Source: Nocardioides scoriae (GTDB lineage: Bacteria; Actinomycetota; Actinomycetes; Propionibacteriales; Nocardioidaceae). From it: 64,000 nucleotides of DNA. This document shows, in pieces, positions 48,417 through 57,959 of this stretch (position 1 is its first letter; the number at the start of each line of letters is the position of its first letter). The position numbers were made by a program, and so were the translations under genes. The DNA is taken from assembly GCF_900104965.1 (NCBI RefSeq), contig NZ_LT629757.1, positions 434,001-498,000 on the forward strand, in the 5' to 3' direction. Under the pieces are notes generated by a model that saw only the letters and a list, made by a program, of their open reading frames with translations, searched no databases and had not been told where the DNA came from.

Positions 48417-49528
48417 CGGTTGCCTCTCTCCTGCTCCCTGTGCGGAGCGTCGTCGTTGCCGGCCCCCGACGCGTCGTCGCGCCGGTTGGCCTCGCGCCGG
48501 ATCTTGCGACCCATGGCGGCGTCCTTGTCGCGCTTCTTCGCCTGCTTCTTGATGTTGGTCGTGTCGCGCGGCGGCAGCTGCAGGTCCTCCTCGGCCGGCA
48601 GGCCGGCCTGGAGCTGGCGGCCCCGCTCGAGCTCGGAGTCGAGCTCGGCGCCGAACAGCAGGGCCAGGTTGGTGATCCACACGAACAGCAGCGCCACGAT
48701 CACCGAGGCGGCCGCGCCGTAGGTCTTGCTGTAGTTGGCGAAGGTCGCCAGGTAGATCCCGAACGCCACCGAGGCCAGGATCCAGATGCCGATGGCGGCA
48801 GCGGCCCCCACCGAGATCCACTTGAACTTGGGCTGCTGGATGTTGGGCGTCACGTAGTAGAGCAGGCCCACCAGGACGATCACCATCACCAGGACCAGCG
48901 GCCACTTCACGATCGAGAACGTCGTGACGGCGGCATCGCCCAGGCCCACCACGTCGCCGACCGACTGCAGGATCGGACCGGAGACCACCAGCAGGATCAG
49001 CACCGTGGCCGCCAGGACCACGCTGACGAAGGTGAGCAGCAGCATCACGGGGCGCAGCTTCCAGAACGGTCGCCCCTCCTCGATCTCGTAGATCCGGTTC
49101 ATCGCGCGGCTGAAGGCGCCGACGTACCCCGAGGCCGACCACAGCGCGGCCAGGAGGCCGATGACGAGGCCGACGCCCGCGGCGTCGGACTTCGCGACGT
49201 TCTCGAGGAACGGCTCGACGAGGCCGAGGATCTGGCTGGACACCAGCGGACGCAGGATCTGCACGACGTTGTCGACGGCGGCCGCCGGGTCGGCGAACAC
49301 GCCGATCATCGAGACCAGCGCGATGATCGCCGGGAAGACCGCCAGCACGGCGTAGTAGGTCAGCGCCGCGGCGATGTCGGTGCACTGGTCCTCGCCGAAC
49401 TCGTGCAGCGTCTTGCGCAGCACGTAGCCCCACGACTGCGTGTGCAGGTCGGTGGGGGAGTCGGGCTTGGAGCCGTCGTCCGGAGCGGGTGCGCCCTGCG
49501 AGGTGCCGGGCGCGGTCGGAGCGCTCAT
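48413..49528 (-). CDS. YihY/BrkB family inner membrane protein
   Basis: 371 residues. Family block: FGEDQCTDIAAALTYYAVLAVFPAIIALV given in parts (DIAAALTYYAVLAVFPA), then GLLAALWSASGYVGAFSRAM, RPFWKLRPVMLLLTFVSVV, LYYVTPNIQQPKFKWISVG (the YY..PN motif) and YSKTYGAAASVIVALLFVW with LALLFGAELDSELER. About six membrane helices with cytoplasmic ends rich in charged residues. The C-terminal 60 residues are Lys/Arg-rich. Function of BrkB proteins is unsettled; the name serum resistance is historic. Overlaps both neighbours by 4 nt. Confidence 0.93.
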   Translation of the reverse strand: MSAPTAPGTSQGAPAPDDGSKPDSPTDLHTQSWGYVLRKTLHEFGEDQCTDIAAALTYYAVLAVFPAIIALVSMIGVFADPAAAVDNVVQILRPLVSSQILGLVEPFLENVAKSDAAGVGLVIGLLAALWSASGYVGAFSRAMNRIYEIEEGRPFWKLRPVMLLLTFVSVVLAATVLILLVVSGPILQSVGDVVGLGDAAVTTFSIVKWPLVLVMVIVLVGLLYYVTPNIQQPKFKWISVGAAAAIGIWILASVAFGIYLATFANYSKTYGAAASVIVALLFVWITNLALLFGAELDSELERGRQLQAGLPAEEDLQLPPRDTTNIKKQAKKRDKDAAMGRKIRREANRRDDASGAGNDDAPHREQERGNR

Positions 49529-49764
49529 CGCCGGGACCGGACGAGGATGATGAGCAGGGCCAGCGCAGCTCCCGCCACGGCCCCGTAGATCTCGGGCACG
49601 GGCTTGCCCTCGTCGGTGGTGGCGCGGTCCTTGGCGGTCGCCACCCGTTGCTTGGTCTGGGCCTTGACGTCGAGCTTGTGCGTGAGCTGGTCGACCGTGC
49701 TGGCCAGCTGCTCGCGCTGCCGCTCGATGTCGGCCTGGATCTCGTCGGGCGTCTGCTGGCTCAT
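49525..49764 (-). CDS. DUF3618 small membrane protein
   Basis: 79 residues. The DUF3618 pattern is QTPDEIQADIERQREQLAST followed by VDQLTHKLDVKAQTK, then a C-terminal hydrophobic helix (IYGAVAGAALALLIILV) ending in RSRR. It looks like a coiled-coil with a tail anchor in the membrane. Usually found between the holin-like and YihY genes in actinobacteria, as here. ATGA overlaps with both neighbours indicate coupled translation and perhaps a complex. Confidence 0.88.
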   Translation of the reverse strand: MSQQTPDEIQADIERQREQLASTVDQLTHKLDVKAQTKQRVATAKDRATTDEGKPVPEIYGAVAGAALALLIILVRSRR

Positions 49765-50189
49765 GCGCGCTGTCCCTTCACGGTGGCGATGTCGTCCTTG
49801 ACGCCCTGGGTGGCGCGTTCGGGCGCGAGCGGGGTGGCCTGCTGGACCTGGCCCTTCCCGGTGAAGGCCAGTATCCCGGCGATCACGAGGAGCACCAGTC
49901 CGACGACCAGCGCGGCGAGCCACGCGTCGAGGACCAGCGCGAGCGCCAGCACGGCGGTGGCGACCAGGGTGGCCAGGCCGAGGAACGCGAGCAGGCCGGC
50001 GGCACTGAACATGCCGATGCCGGCACCGACGCGCTTGCCCTTCTGGGTCAGCTCGGCCTGGGCCAGCTTCATCTCGGAGCGGATCAGCTCGGGGACCTGG
50101 GTGGTCAGCTGGTTGACCAGGGCGCCGAGCGTCGGGTCGTCGCCGGGGGCCTGGCCGCTGGGGGACGGGGAAGCCGTGGGGTGGGTCAT
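49761..50189 (-). CDS. Phage-holin-like (Phage_holin_3_6/DUF1469) membrane protein
   Basis: 142 residues. LVNQLTTQVPELIRSEMKLAQAEL is the usual amphipathic N-terminal block, given in parts (QVPELIRSEMKLAQAEL), followed by GKRVGAGIGMFSAAGLLAFLG and two adjacent membrane helices with a short loop (LVATAVLALALVL, WLAALVVGLVLLVIAGILAF). The name holin comes from the profile; no phage genes are near, so it is a resident membrane protein. It is the first gene of the leftward operon with DUF3618, BrkB and YtxH-like proteins. Confidence 0.88.
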   Translation of the reverse strand: MTHPTASPSPSGQAPGDDPTLGALVNQLTTQVPELIRSEMKLAQAELTQKGKRVGAGIGMFSAAGLLAFLGLATLVATAVLALALVLDAWLAALVVGLVLLVIAGILAFTGKGQVQQATPLAPERATQGVKDDIATVKGQRA

Positions 50190-50279
50190 GTCCCTCGTGT
50201 AGCCATCTGGGCACCATCCAAACCCGCCCGGAAGGGTGCCCGGCCGCGCCTGGTGGCGAGGCGACCGGTGGCCAGGTCC

Positions 50280-52565
50280 TCAGCCCGCTGCGTCCGCACG
50301 TCGCCCGGCGGCGGCAGCGGCTGCGTCGTCGAGCACCTCGAGGAGCCGGTCGAGCTCGTAGGGCTTGGCCAGGTAGGCGTCGGCCCCCTCGCCCAGCACG
50401 CCCGCGATCGTGCTGGGGCTGGCGTCGGCGCTGAGCACCACCACCCGGGTGTCGGCCGTCGCGGGGTCGCGCCGCAGCGAGCGCAGCACGTCGACGCCCG
50501 AGCCGTCGGGCAGGTGCAGGTCGAGCAGCACCAGGTCGGGTCGGTGCGCGCGGGCCAGGTCCAGGGCCAGCCCGCCCAGCCCCGCGTGGACGAAGGCCCA
50601 CTCCGGCCGCAGCCCCAGCACGGCCTGCATCACCTCGACGTTGGCGGTGTTGTCCTCGACGTAGAGCAGCGTGCAGGAGTGCCCGGGCGTGGTGGGTGGT
50701 GCGGCGACCGCGACGGGCGCGAGGTCGGCGGCCGGCTCGGCGTGGGGACGGGCCACGGGGAGCCGGACCGTGAAGACGGCGCCGCCGCCCTCGTGGGCGT
50801 GGTGCGCGAGCCGTCCGTCCATCAGCTCGACCAGCGCCCGGCTCAGCGCCAGGCCCACGCCCGTGCCCTCGACCGACGTGCCCTCGGCGCCGAGGCGGTC
50901 GAACGGCGTGAACAGCCGGTGCTCGACCTCGGCCGGGATGCCCGGGCCGTCGTCGACGACGTCGAGCCGGACCTCGTCGCCGTCGACCTCGCAGCGGACC
51001 ACGACGGTGCCGCCTGGACGGTTGTACTTGACCGCGTTGGAGACCAGGTTGAGCAGCACCTGCCGCAGCCGCTGGCCGTCGGCCCGGACGTGGGCGGTGG
51101 CGGCCTCCGGCGGCACCAGCCGCACCCCGGCGGTGGCGGCGATCGGCTCCATCAGCCGCAGCGTCTCGGCCGCGACCTCGTGCAGCGCGACCGGCTCGAG
51201 GCTGACCGACATCTGCCCCGCCTCGATGCGGGAGATGTCGAGGACGTCGTCGATGAGCGACAGCAGGTGGCGCCCGCCCTGCACGACGTGGTGCACGGCG
51301 TCCTCGTCCGCGGTGCCGGCCAGCTTGCGCTCGAGCAGCTGGCCGAACCCGAGCACCGCGTTGAGCGGCGTGCGCAGCTCGTGGCTGACCCGCGACAGGA
51401 ACGCGTTCTTGGCCTCGTTGGCCGCCCGCGCCTCCGCCTCGGCGGCCTGCAGCCGCTGCTGCGCCTCGACCCGTTCGGTCACGTCCTCGGCCATCCCCAC
51501 GACGCGCTCCGGCTCGCCGTGCGGGTTCGGCACGGGGACGGAGGAGGCACGCACCCACCGGACGGTGCCGTCGGTGCGGATGATGCGCTGCTCGACCAGG
51601 GACCCCTCGCCGAGGTCGCCGGCGCTGCGGCGGCGCACGGCCTCGGCCCGGTCGTCGGGGTGGATCATGCCGCCGAGGGCGAGCGTGGGGTCGGCGTAGA
51701 GGTCCTCGGGTCGGTAGCCGGTCAGCGGCGTGATGCCCGGGCTCACGTAGAGGTACGCCGGGGGGTCGAGCTGGCGCAGCGTGAAGACGGTCGTCACGTT
51801 GTCGGCGAGCTGGCGCAGCCGGGTGGCGCTCTCGCGCAGCTGCGCCTCGACCGAGCGCTGCCGGGTGACGTCGCGCACGATGGCGATCAGGGCCGTGCCC
51901 GGCCGGTCGGGGGTGCGGGACAGGCTGACCTCGACCGGGAAGACCGAGCCGTCCGGGCGGTGGCCGCGCATGGACACCGCCTCACCCGCGCCCTCACCGG
52001 CCGCCGGGGGGTGGGAGTGCAGCCCGGGCAGCAGCTCCTCGACCGGCACGCCCTGGAGGTCGTCGCGCCCGAACAGCGCCGGGGCCCGCCGGTTGTGCAC
52101 CACCACCCGGCCGGCGTCGTCGAGGCCGACGATGGCGTCGGGAGCGGCGTCGAGCAGCGCGGCGAACTGCTCGTGGGCGCGCTCCTCCTCGCTGACCGGG
52201 CGCGAGATCGACGCCAGGCCGGTGATCCGGCCCGCCGCGTCGCGCACCGGCAGCATCGACATCACCACCTCCACCTCGCGACCGTCGGAGCGCACGCGTC
52301 GGCAGCGGTAGCCGCTCTCCGCCGCGCCGGCGGCGACCCGGGCGTGCCGGGCGGCCTCGTCCTCGGCGGCGTCGGCGGGGAAGAGGACCGCGATGTCGCG
52401 ACCGAGCATCTCGGCCCGGGTGAAGCCGTAGACCTGGGTCGCGCCCTGGTTCCAGGCCGTGATCAGGCCGTCGACCGTCTTGGCGATCACCGCGTCCTGT
52501 GACGAGCGCACGATGGCTGCGAGAGCGGCGTCCTCGCCGTCGCTGCCGCCCGACAGCACGACCAC
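50280..52565 (-). CDS. Hybrid sensor histidine kinase with three PAS domains and a receiver
   Basis: 761 residues from GTG 52565. Three PAS domains: SSQDAVIAKTVDGLITAWNQ at the start, DAAPDAIVGLDDAGRVVVHN, and a PAC-type one with YVSPGITPLTGYRPEDLYAD. HisKA: FLSRVSHELRTPLNAVLGFG (His near residue 433). HATPase: LRQVLLNLVSNAVKYNRPGG (N box), VDDGPGIPAEVEHR (G1), GTGVGLALSRALVELM (G2). The C-terminal receiver has LLYVEDNTANVEVM and LVLLDLHLPDGSG (Asp near 659). No membrane helix, so it is cytosolic. The open frame runs further upstream into the dnaG promoter, so the start is uncertain. Confidence 0.88.
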   Translation of the reverse strand: MVVLSGGSDGEDAALAAIVRSSQDAVIAKTVDGLITAWNQGATQVYGFTRAEMLGRDIAVLFPADAAEDEAARHARVAAGAAESGYRCRRVRSDGREVEVVMSMLPVRDAAGRITGLASISRPVSEEERAHEQFAALLDAAPDAIVGLDDAGRVVVHNRRAPALFGRDDLQGVPVEELLPGLHSHPPAAGEGAGEAVSMRGHRPDGSVFPVEVSLSRTPDRPGTALIAIVRDVTRQRSVEAQLRESATRLRQLADNVTTVFTLRQLDPPAYLYVSPGITPLTGYRPEDLYADPTLALGGMIHPDDRAEAVRRRSAGDLGEGSLVEQRIIRTDGTVRWVRASSVPVPNPHGEPERVVGMAEDVTERVEAQQRLQAAEAEARAANEAKNAFLSRVSHELRTPLNAVLGFGQLLERKLAGTADEDAVHHVVQGGRHLLSLIDDVLDISRIEAGQMSVSLEPVALHEVAAETLRLMEPIAATAGVRLVPPEAATAHVRADGQRLRQVLLNLVSNAVKYNRPGGTVVVRCEVDGDEVRLDVVDDGPGIPAEVEHRLFTPFDRLGAEGTSVEGTGVGLALSRALVELMDGRLAHHAHEGGGAVFTVRLPVARPHAEPAADLAPVAVAAPPTTPGHSCTLLYVEDNTANVEVMQAVLGLRPEWAFVHAGLGGLALDLARAHRPDLVLLDLHLPDGSGVDVLRSLRRDPATADTRVVVLSADASPSTIAGVLGEGADAYLAKPYELDRLLEVLDDAAAAAAGRRADAAG

Positions 52566-52736
52566 ACGCCCACCACCCGTCCGAGCGGCAGCCGATCGGT
52601 CGGGCCCCCTGCCCCTTGCCTGCCCCTGCCCCGCCCTGGTGCCAGCATTTCCCGGGAGCAAGCGGCTTGTCCAGGATCGTGGGCGGACCCGTCCGGCCGG
52701 CGGTGGCGGGCTCTCGGGCGGGTCGGAGCCGGCCCG

Positions 52737-52742
52737 TAGACT
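52737..52742 (+). promoter_or_regulatory. Candidate -10 (TAGACT), leaderless start of dnaG
   Basis: TAGACT ends 7 nt before GTG 52750; no Shine-Dalgarno is present. Same hexamer and spacing as before the deaminase-like and SDR genes. Confidence 0.5.
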
Positions 52743-52749
52743 CCGCGGC

Positions 52750-54654
52750 GTGGCGGGGCGCATCAAGGAAGAGGACATCGCGGAGGTCCGCGAGAAGACG
52801 CGCATCGACGACGTCGTGTCCGACTACGTCACCCTCCGCAACGCCGGCGGCGGCTCGATGAAGGGCCTGTGCCCCTTCCACGACGAGAAGTCGCCGTCCT
52901 TCCACGTCACCGCGTCCCGCGGCTTCTACCACTGCTTCGGGTGCGGCGTCGGCGGTGACGTTATCAGCTTCGTCATGGAGATGGACGGGCTGTCCTTCAG
53001 CGAGACCGTCGAGCGGCTGGCGGAGAAGGTCGGCGTGCAGCTGCGCTACGAGGAGGGCGGCCCGGCCCGGCCCCGCGGCGGGCCGCAGCGCCCCCGCCTG
53101 GTCGAGGCCCACAAGGTCACCGCCCAGTGGTACGCCGAGCAGCTGGCCACCCCCGAGGCCCTCGAGGCCCGGCAGTTCCTCGACTCCCGCGGCTTCGACG
53201 CCGAGGCCGCGGCCCGCTTCGGGGTCGGGTTCTCCCCGCGCGGCGGCGAGGACCTGCACCGACACCTGCGCCAGAAGGGGTTCACCGACGACGAGGTCGT
53301 GACCGCCGGGCTGGTCGGTCGCGGCCGCGGCCTCTACGACCGGTTCCGCGGCCGCCTGATGTGGCCGATCCGCGACAGCAGCGGCGACACCATCGGCTTC
53401 GGGGCGCGGCGCATCTTCGACGACGACCGGATCGAGGCGAAGTACCTCAACACCCCCGAGACGCCGATCTACAAGAAGAGCCAGGTGCTCTACGGCATCG
53501 ACCTGGCCCGCCGCGAGATCGCCCGCGCCAGCCAGGCGGTGATCGTCGAGGGCTACACCGACGTGATGGCCTGCCACCTGGCCGGCGTCACGACCGCCGT
53601 CGCGACCTGCGGCACGGCGTTCGGCGACGACCACGCGCGCGTCGTGCGCCGCCTGCTGCAGGACCACGACGACTTCCGCGGCGAGGTGATCTTCACCTTC
53701 GACGGTGACGAGGCGGGCCAGAAGGCCGCGCTGCGGGCCTTCGAGGGCGACCAGGTCTTCGCCGGGCAGACCTACGTCGCGATCGAGCCGAGCGGGATGG
53801 ACCCCTGCGACCTGCGGCTGAGGTCCGGGGACGCCGAGGTCCGCGAGCTCGTCGCCCGCCGCGTGCCGCTCTACCGCTTCGTGCTGGCCAACGTGGTGCA
53901 GCGCTACGACCTCGACCGCGCCGACGGCCGCATCGACGCGATGCGGGAGGCGGCCAAGCTGGTCACGAGCATCCGCGACCGCTCCAAGGTCGACGCGTTC
54001 TCCCGCGAGCTGGCCGGCATGATCGGCATCGAGCCCGCCGACGTGCAGCGGGCGGTGCGCAACGCGGCCCGCAGCGGTCCCGAGCAGGCCACGGCCGCAC
54101 CGCGCACCCGGTCCGGCCAGCGCTCCGAGCAGGAGGCCGGTGGCCAGGGCGCCCGCCCCGCCCCGGCCGCCGACCTGCCCGACGCCCGCGACCCGCGGTT
54201 CTACCTCGAGCGCGAGACCCTCAAGCTCGTCGTCCAGCACCCCAAGGCGGTCGGCGCCGCCGCCGACGACCTGGGCCCGGGCGACTTCACCCACGGCGCC
54301 TACCGCGCCCTGTGGGCCACGGTGGTCGCGGCGGGCGGGGTCCGGGCCGCCGACGTCCAGTGGGCCTCGCGGCTGCGCGACCACGTCACCGACCCGCGCC
54401 TCACCGGCCTGGTCAGCGCGCTGACCGTGGAGCCGCTGCGCTCCGCCGGGGAGCCCAACGACGCCTACGTCGCCCAGCACGTGCACCGGCTGCGCGAGCT
54501 GACCGCCCAGCGCCGGATCGCCGAGCTCAAGTCGCGGCTGCAGCGCACCAACCCGGTCGAGCACGCGACCGACTACAACAAGATGTTCGGCGAGCTGGTG
54601 GCGCTCGAGCAGCACCGCCGCGCGCTGCGCGAGAAGGGCCTGGAGTCCCAGTGA
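52750..54654 (+). CDS. dnaG: DNA primase DnaG
   Basis: 634 residues. Zinc finger CPFH...GFYHCFGCGVGGD with ligands Cys41, His44, Cys62, Cys65. The catalytic core carries the Toprim motifs AVIVEGYTDVMACHLAG (about 262-278) and FTFDGDEAGQKAALRA (about 315), with EPSGMDPCDLRL after. The C-terminal helical domain binds replicative helicase DnaB (RFYLERETLKLVVQHP, FTHGAYRALWATV). It synthesises RNA primers. The Ala/Gly/Pro linker at about 440-475 is typical of actinobacterial primases. GTG 52750 puts the zinc finger at the right distance. Confidence 0.97.
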   Translation: MAGRIKEEDIAEVREKTRIDDVVSDYVTLRNAGGGSMKGLCPFHDEKSPSFHVTASRGFYHCFGCGVGGDVISFVMEMDGLSFSETVERLAEKVGVQLRYEEGGPARPRGGPQRPRLVEAHKVTAQWYAEQLATPEALEARQFLDSRGFDAEAAARFGVGFSPRGGEDLHRHLRQKGFTDDEVVTAGLVGRGRGLYDRFRGRLMWPIRDSSGDTIGFGARRIFDDDRIEAKYLNTPETPIYKKSQVLYGIDLARREIARASQAVIVEGYTDVMACHLAGVTTAVATCGTAFGDDHARVVRRLLQDHDDFRGEVIFTFDGDEAGQKAALRAFEGDQVFAGQTYVAIEPSGMDPCDLRLRSGDAEVRELVARRVPLYRFVLANVVQRYDLDRADGRIDAMREAAKLVTSIRDRSKVDAFSRELAGMIGIEPADVQRAVRNAARSGPEQATAAPRTRSGQRSEQEAGGQGARPAPAADLPDARDPRFYLERETLKLVVQHPKAVGAAADDLGPGDFTHGAYRALWATVVAAGGVRAADVQWASRLRDHVTDPRLTGLVSALTVEPLRSAGEPNDAYVAQHVHRLRELTAQRRIAELKSRLQRTNPVEHATDYNKMFGELVALEQHRRALREKGLESQ

Positions 54655-54661
54655 GCGTCCC

Positions 54662-55246
54662 GTGAGGGTCCCCGGCTTCCCCGGTCGTCACCGGGTCGAC
54701 CCCGTGCCCGCCGAGGTGCGGCAGCGGGCCGCTCTCGCACCGCGCGAGAAGGTGCTGGCCTCGGCGCAGGCCGAGGACGGCACCTGGCTGCTCGGCACCC
54801 GACGGCTGCTCGTGCTGGTCCCCGCCGAGGGCGGCACGATCGCGCTGCCCTGGGAGCAGGTCGAGGACGCGGGCTGGGACACCGACGAGTCGCGGCTGCG
54901 GCTGCGCGCGGTGGGGGAGTTCGGCCGACCGCGGCCCGAGTGGAGCCTGGCGATGGCCGAGCCGCCGCTGTTCCTGCAGCTGCTGCGGGAGCGGGTGACG
55001 GCCAGCGTGCTGCTGCAGCGCCGGGTGCCGGTGAGCGGCGGCCTCGGGCTGACGGTGATCGCGAGGCGCAGCCCGGTGGGCGGGGCGGTGGCGTGGATGC
55101 ACTCCTACGACCCCGGGCTGGACCCGGACGACCCGGTGGTCGCCGCCGTCGCCGACCAGGCCCTCGCGCAGGCGCGCGCCGAGCTCGGGGAGGCCGCCGA
55201 CGGCGTCGCCGACGACCCGTCCGCAGCGGTCCCCGGCCCGATTTAG
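54662..55246 (+). CDS. Conserved hypothetical protein downstream of dnaG
   Basis: 194 residues, no catalytic motif recognised. The pattern EKVLASAQAEDGTWLLGTRR, then LVLVPAEGGTIALPWEQVEDAGWD resembles a PH-like fold, in which a strand pair with a W at the end binds lipids or peptides. Later RRVPVSGGLGLTVIARRSP and VAWMHSYDPGLDPDDPVV are conserved-looking. It starts with GTG 7 nt after dnaG, so the two are cotranscribed, as in other actinobacteria where a small unknown gene follows dnaG. Function unknown. Confidence 0.75.
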   Translation: MRVPGFPGRHRVDPVPAEVRQRAALAPREKVLASAQAEDGTWLLGTRRLLVLVPAEGGTIALPWEQVEDAGWDTDESRLRLRAVGEFGRPRPEWSLAMAEPPLFLQLLRERVTASVLLQRRVPVSGGLGLTVIARRSPVGGAVAWMHSYDPGLDPDDPVVAAVADQALAQARAELGEAADGVADDPSAAVPGPI

Positions 55247-55266
55247 CGCCAGCCCGCCGGGGTTGC

Positions 55267-55272
55267 TAGGGT
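55267..55272 (+). promoter_or_regulatory. tRNA-Asn promoter -10 candidate (TAGGGT)
   Basis: TAGGGT lies 12 nt before the mature 5' end of tRNA-Asn. No clear -35 is visible at standard spacing. Confidence 0.5.
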
Positions 55273-55284
55273 TTGCGGGCGCGA

Positions 55285-55357
55285 TCCCCTGTAGCTCAAT
55301 TGGCAGAGCATTCGGCTGTTAACCGGAGGGTTGTTGGTTCGAGTCCAACCGGGGGAG
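55285..55357 (+). tRNA. tRNA-Asn (GTT anticodon)
   Basis: 73 nt folding as a complete cloverleaf. Acceptor TCCCCTG pairs with CGGGGGA, the D arm is GCTC/GAGC, the anticodon arm TTCGG-CTGTTAA-CCGGA gives anticodon GTT, the variable loop is GGGTT, and the T arm is GTTGG-TTCGAGT-CCAAC. Discriminator G, typical of tRNA-Asn. CCA is not encoded (CAA follows), so it must be added by the CCA-adding enzyme. A TAGGGT box precedes it and a strong hairpin follows 8 nt later. Confidence 0.98.
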
Positions 55358-55364
55358 CAACACG

Positions 55365-55400
55365 ACAGGCCCTGGTCCCCGTGCGGGGACCAGGGCCTGT
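55365..55400. terminator. Terminator hairpin after tRNA-Asn
   Basis: A perfect 16-bp stem, ACAGGCCCTGGTCCCC with GGGGACCAGGGCCTGT, closed by the loop GTGC (55381-55384). It lies between tRNA-Asn and the convergent SulP gene and probably terminates both. Confidence 0.88.
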
Positions 55401-55424
55401 GTCGCGCCCGGGGCAGGTGGACGG

Positions 55425-56978
<1,554 letters not shown>

Positions 56979-57052
56979 GTGGCGCAACCTTACCGCTGCG
57001 TCAGGGTTGGGTCACATCGTCGGCCGCCAGCGTCGCGACGTACGGCGCCCGC

Positions 57053-57796
57053 TCAGTCGCCCCAGCCCATCGGCACCACCTCGAAGGCCGCCGCCAGGGG
57101 CACGCCGAGCCGCTGGCCGGTGCTGCGGGCGATGCCCTCGAGGAAGTCGCGGGCGTCCCAGTCCTCCCACCCCAGGCCGTCGATGTAGGCCCGGTGCGCC
57201 TCGAGCGAGGCCACGCCCGCGTCGAAGGTGTCGGTGGTGTCGACGGCGTGGTCGGACTCGGGGGAGCCGAAGGCCCACACCGCGCGCACGCCGCCCCACG
57301 GCTGGAGCCCCTCGGCCACCTGCTCGGGGAAGACCCACCGGTTGCCCGCGTCGCGCACGGCGTCGAGGACCGCGCGGCCGACCGCGACGTGGTCGGCCTG
57401 GTTGAGGGTGCGTCCGCCCCAGGTGTCGCGGAAGTTGGCCGTCACCACGACGTCGGGACGGTGCCGGCGCACCTCGGCGGCGAGCAGCCGCCGCAGCGCC
57501 ACGCCGTGCTCGAGCACGCCGTCGGGCTGGTGCAGGAAGTCGACGCTGTCCACGCCGACCAGGCGGGCCGACTCGACCTGCTCGGCCTCGCGGACCACCC
57601 GGCAGCGCTCCGGCTCCATCGCGTCGATGCCGGCCTCGCCGCTGGTCACCATCGTGTAGCCGACCCACTTGCCCTGGCCGGTCCACCGGGCCACCGCGGC
57701 CGCCGCGCCGAACTCGAGGTCGTCGGGGTGGGCGACCACGCACAGCGCCCGCTCCCAGGTCTCGTCGAGCGGCTGCAGGGGCGGGGGCGTGTCCAT
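57053..57796 (-). CDS. PIG-L/LmbE family N-acetylglucosamine-type deacetylase
   Basis: 247 residues. The zinc motif is VVAHPDDLEFGA (AHPDD, about residues 22-26) and the third ligand is in RTLNQADHVAVGRAV (His near 136). The fold elements VGYTMVTSGEAGIDAMEPER and VTANFRDTWGGR match the family, whose actinobacterial members include MshB and Mca (mycothiol metabolism). The E-A-E-Q-V-E-S-A segment after the first block is typical of LmbE-like proteins. Specificity cannot be read; the sequence is not an obvious MshB. ATG follows TAGCGT by 6 nt, so probably leaderless. Confidence 0.93.
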   Translation of the reverse strand: MDTPPPLQPLDETWERALCVVAHPDDLEFGAAAAVARWTGQGKWVGYTMVTSGEAGIDAMEPERCRVVREAEQVESARLVGVDSVDFLHQPDGVLEHGVALRRLLAAEVRRHRPDVVVTANFRDTWGGRTLNQADHVAVGRAVLDAVRDAGNRWVFPEQVAEGLQPWGGVRAVWAFGSPESDHAVDTTDTFDAGVASLEAHRAYIDGLGWEDWDARDFLEGIARSTGQRLGVPLAAAFEVVPMGWGD

Positions 57797-57802
57797 GGCC
57801 CG

Positions 57803-57808
57803 ACGCTA
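57803..57808 (-). promoter_or_regulatory. Candidate -10 (TAGCGT), leaderless start of the PIG-L gene
   Basis: Reading leftward, TAGCGT is followed by 6 nt and the ATG at 57796. Confidence 0.45.
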
Positions 57809-57824
57809 GGCCATCTCCCGGCGG

Positions 57825-57857
57825 CGGCCCGTCCAGCGGCCCGTCCAGCGGCCCGGT
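57825..57857. repeat. Short 12-bp tandem repeat
   Basis: CGGCCCGTCCAG is repeated exactly at 57825 and 57837, with a third partial copy from 57849, in the divergent promoter region between the PIG-L and helicase genes. Confidence 0.7.
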
Positions 57858-57947
57858 CGGCGGCTCGGGCAGCGGCGCCGCAGGGGGGCTCCGGGGCGGG
57901 TGGGGCAATGCACACCTCGCCGAATAGGTCGCAGCCGGGAGCACCCC

Positions 57948-57953
57948 TATCCT
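57948..57953 (+). promoter_or_regulatory. Candidate -10 (TATCCT), leaderless start of the helicase gene
   Basis: TATCCT ends 6 nt before GTG 57960; no Shine-Dalgarno is present. Confidence 0.5.
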
Positions 57954-57959
57954 TGGTCG

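Noticed and set aside
49761-50189. Prophage remnant from the holin-like gene
   Set aside because: The protein belongs to a resident actinobacterial membrane family, and no lysin, capsid, integrase or att site is near.
57825-57857. Regulatory iteron
   Set aside because: Only 2.7 copies of a GC-rich 12-mer, probably simple slippage.
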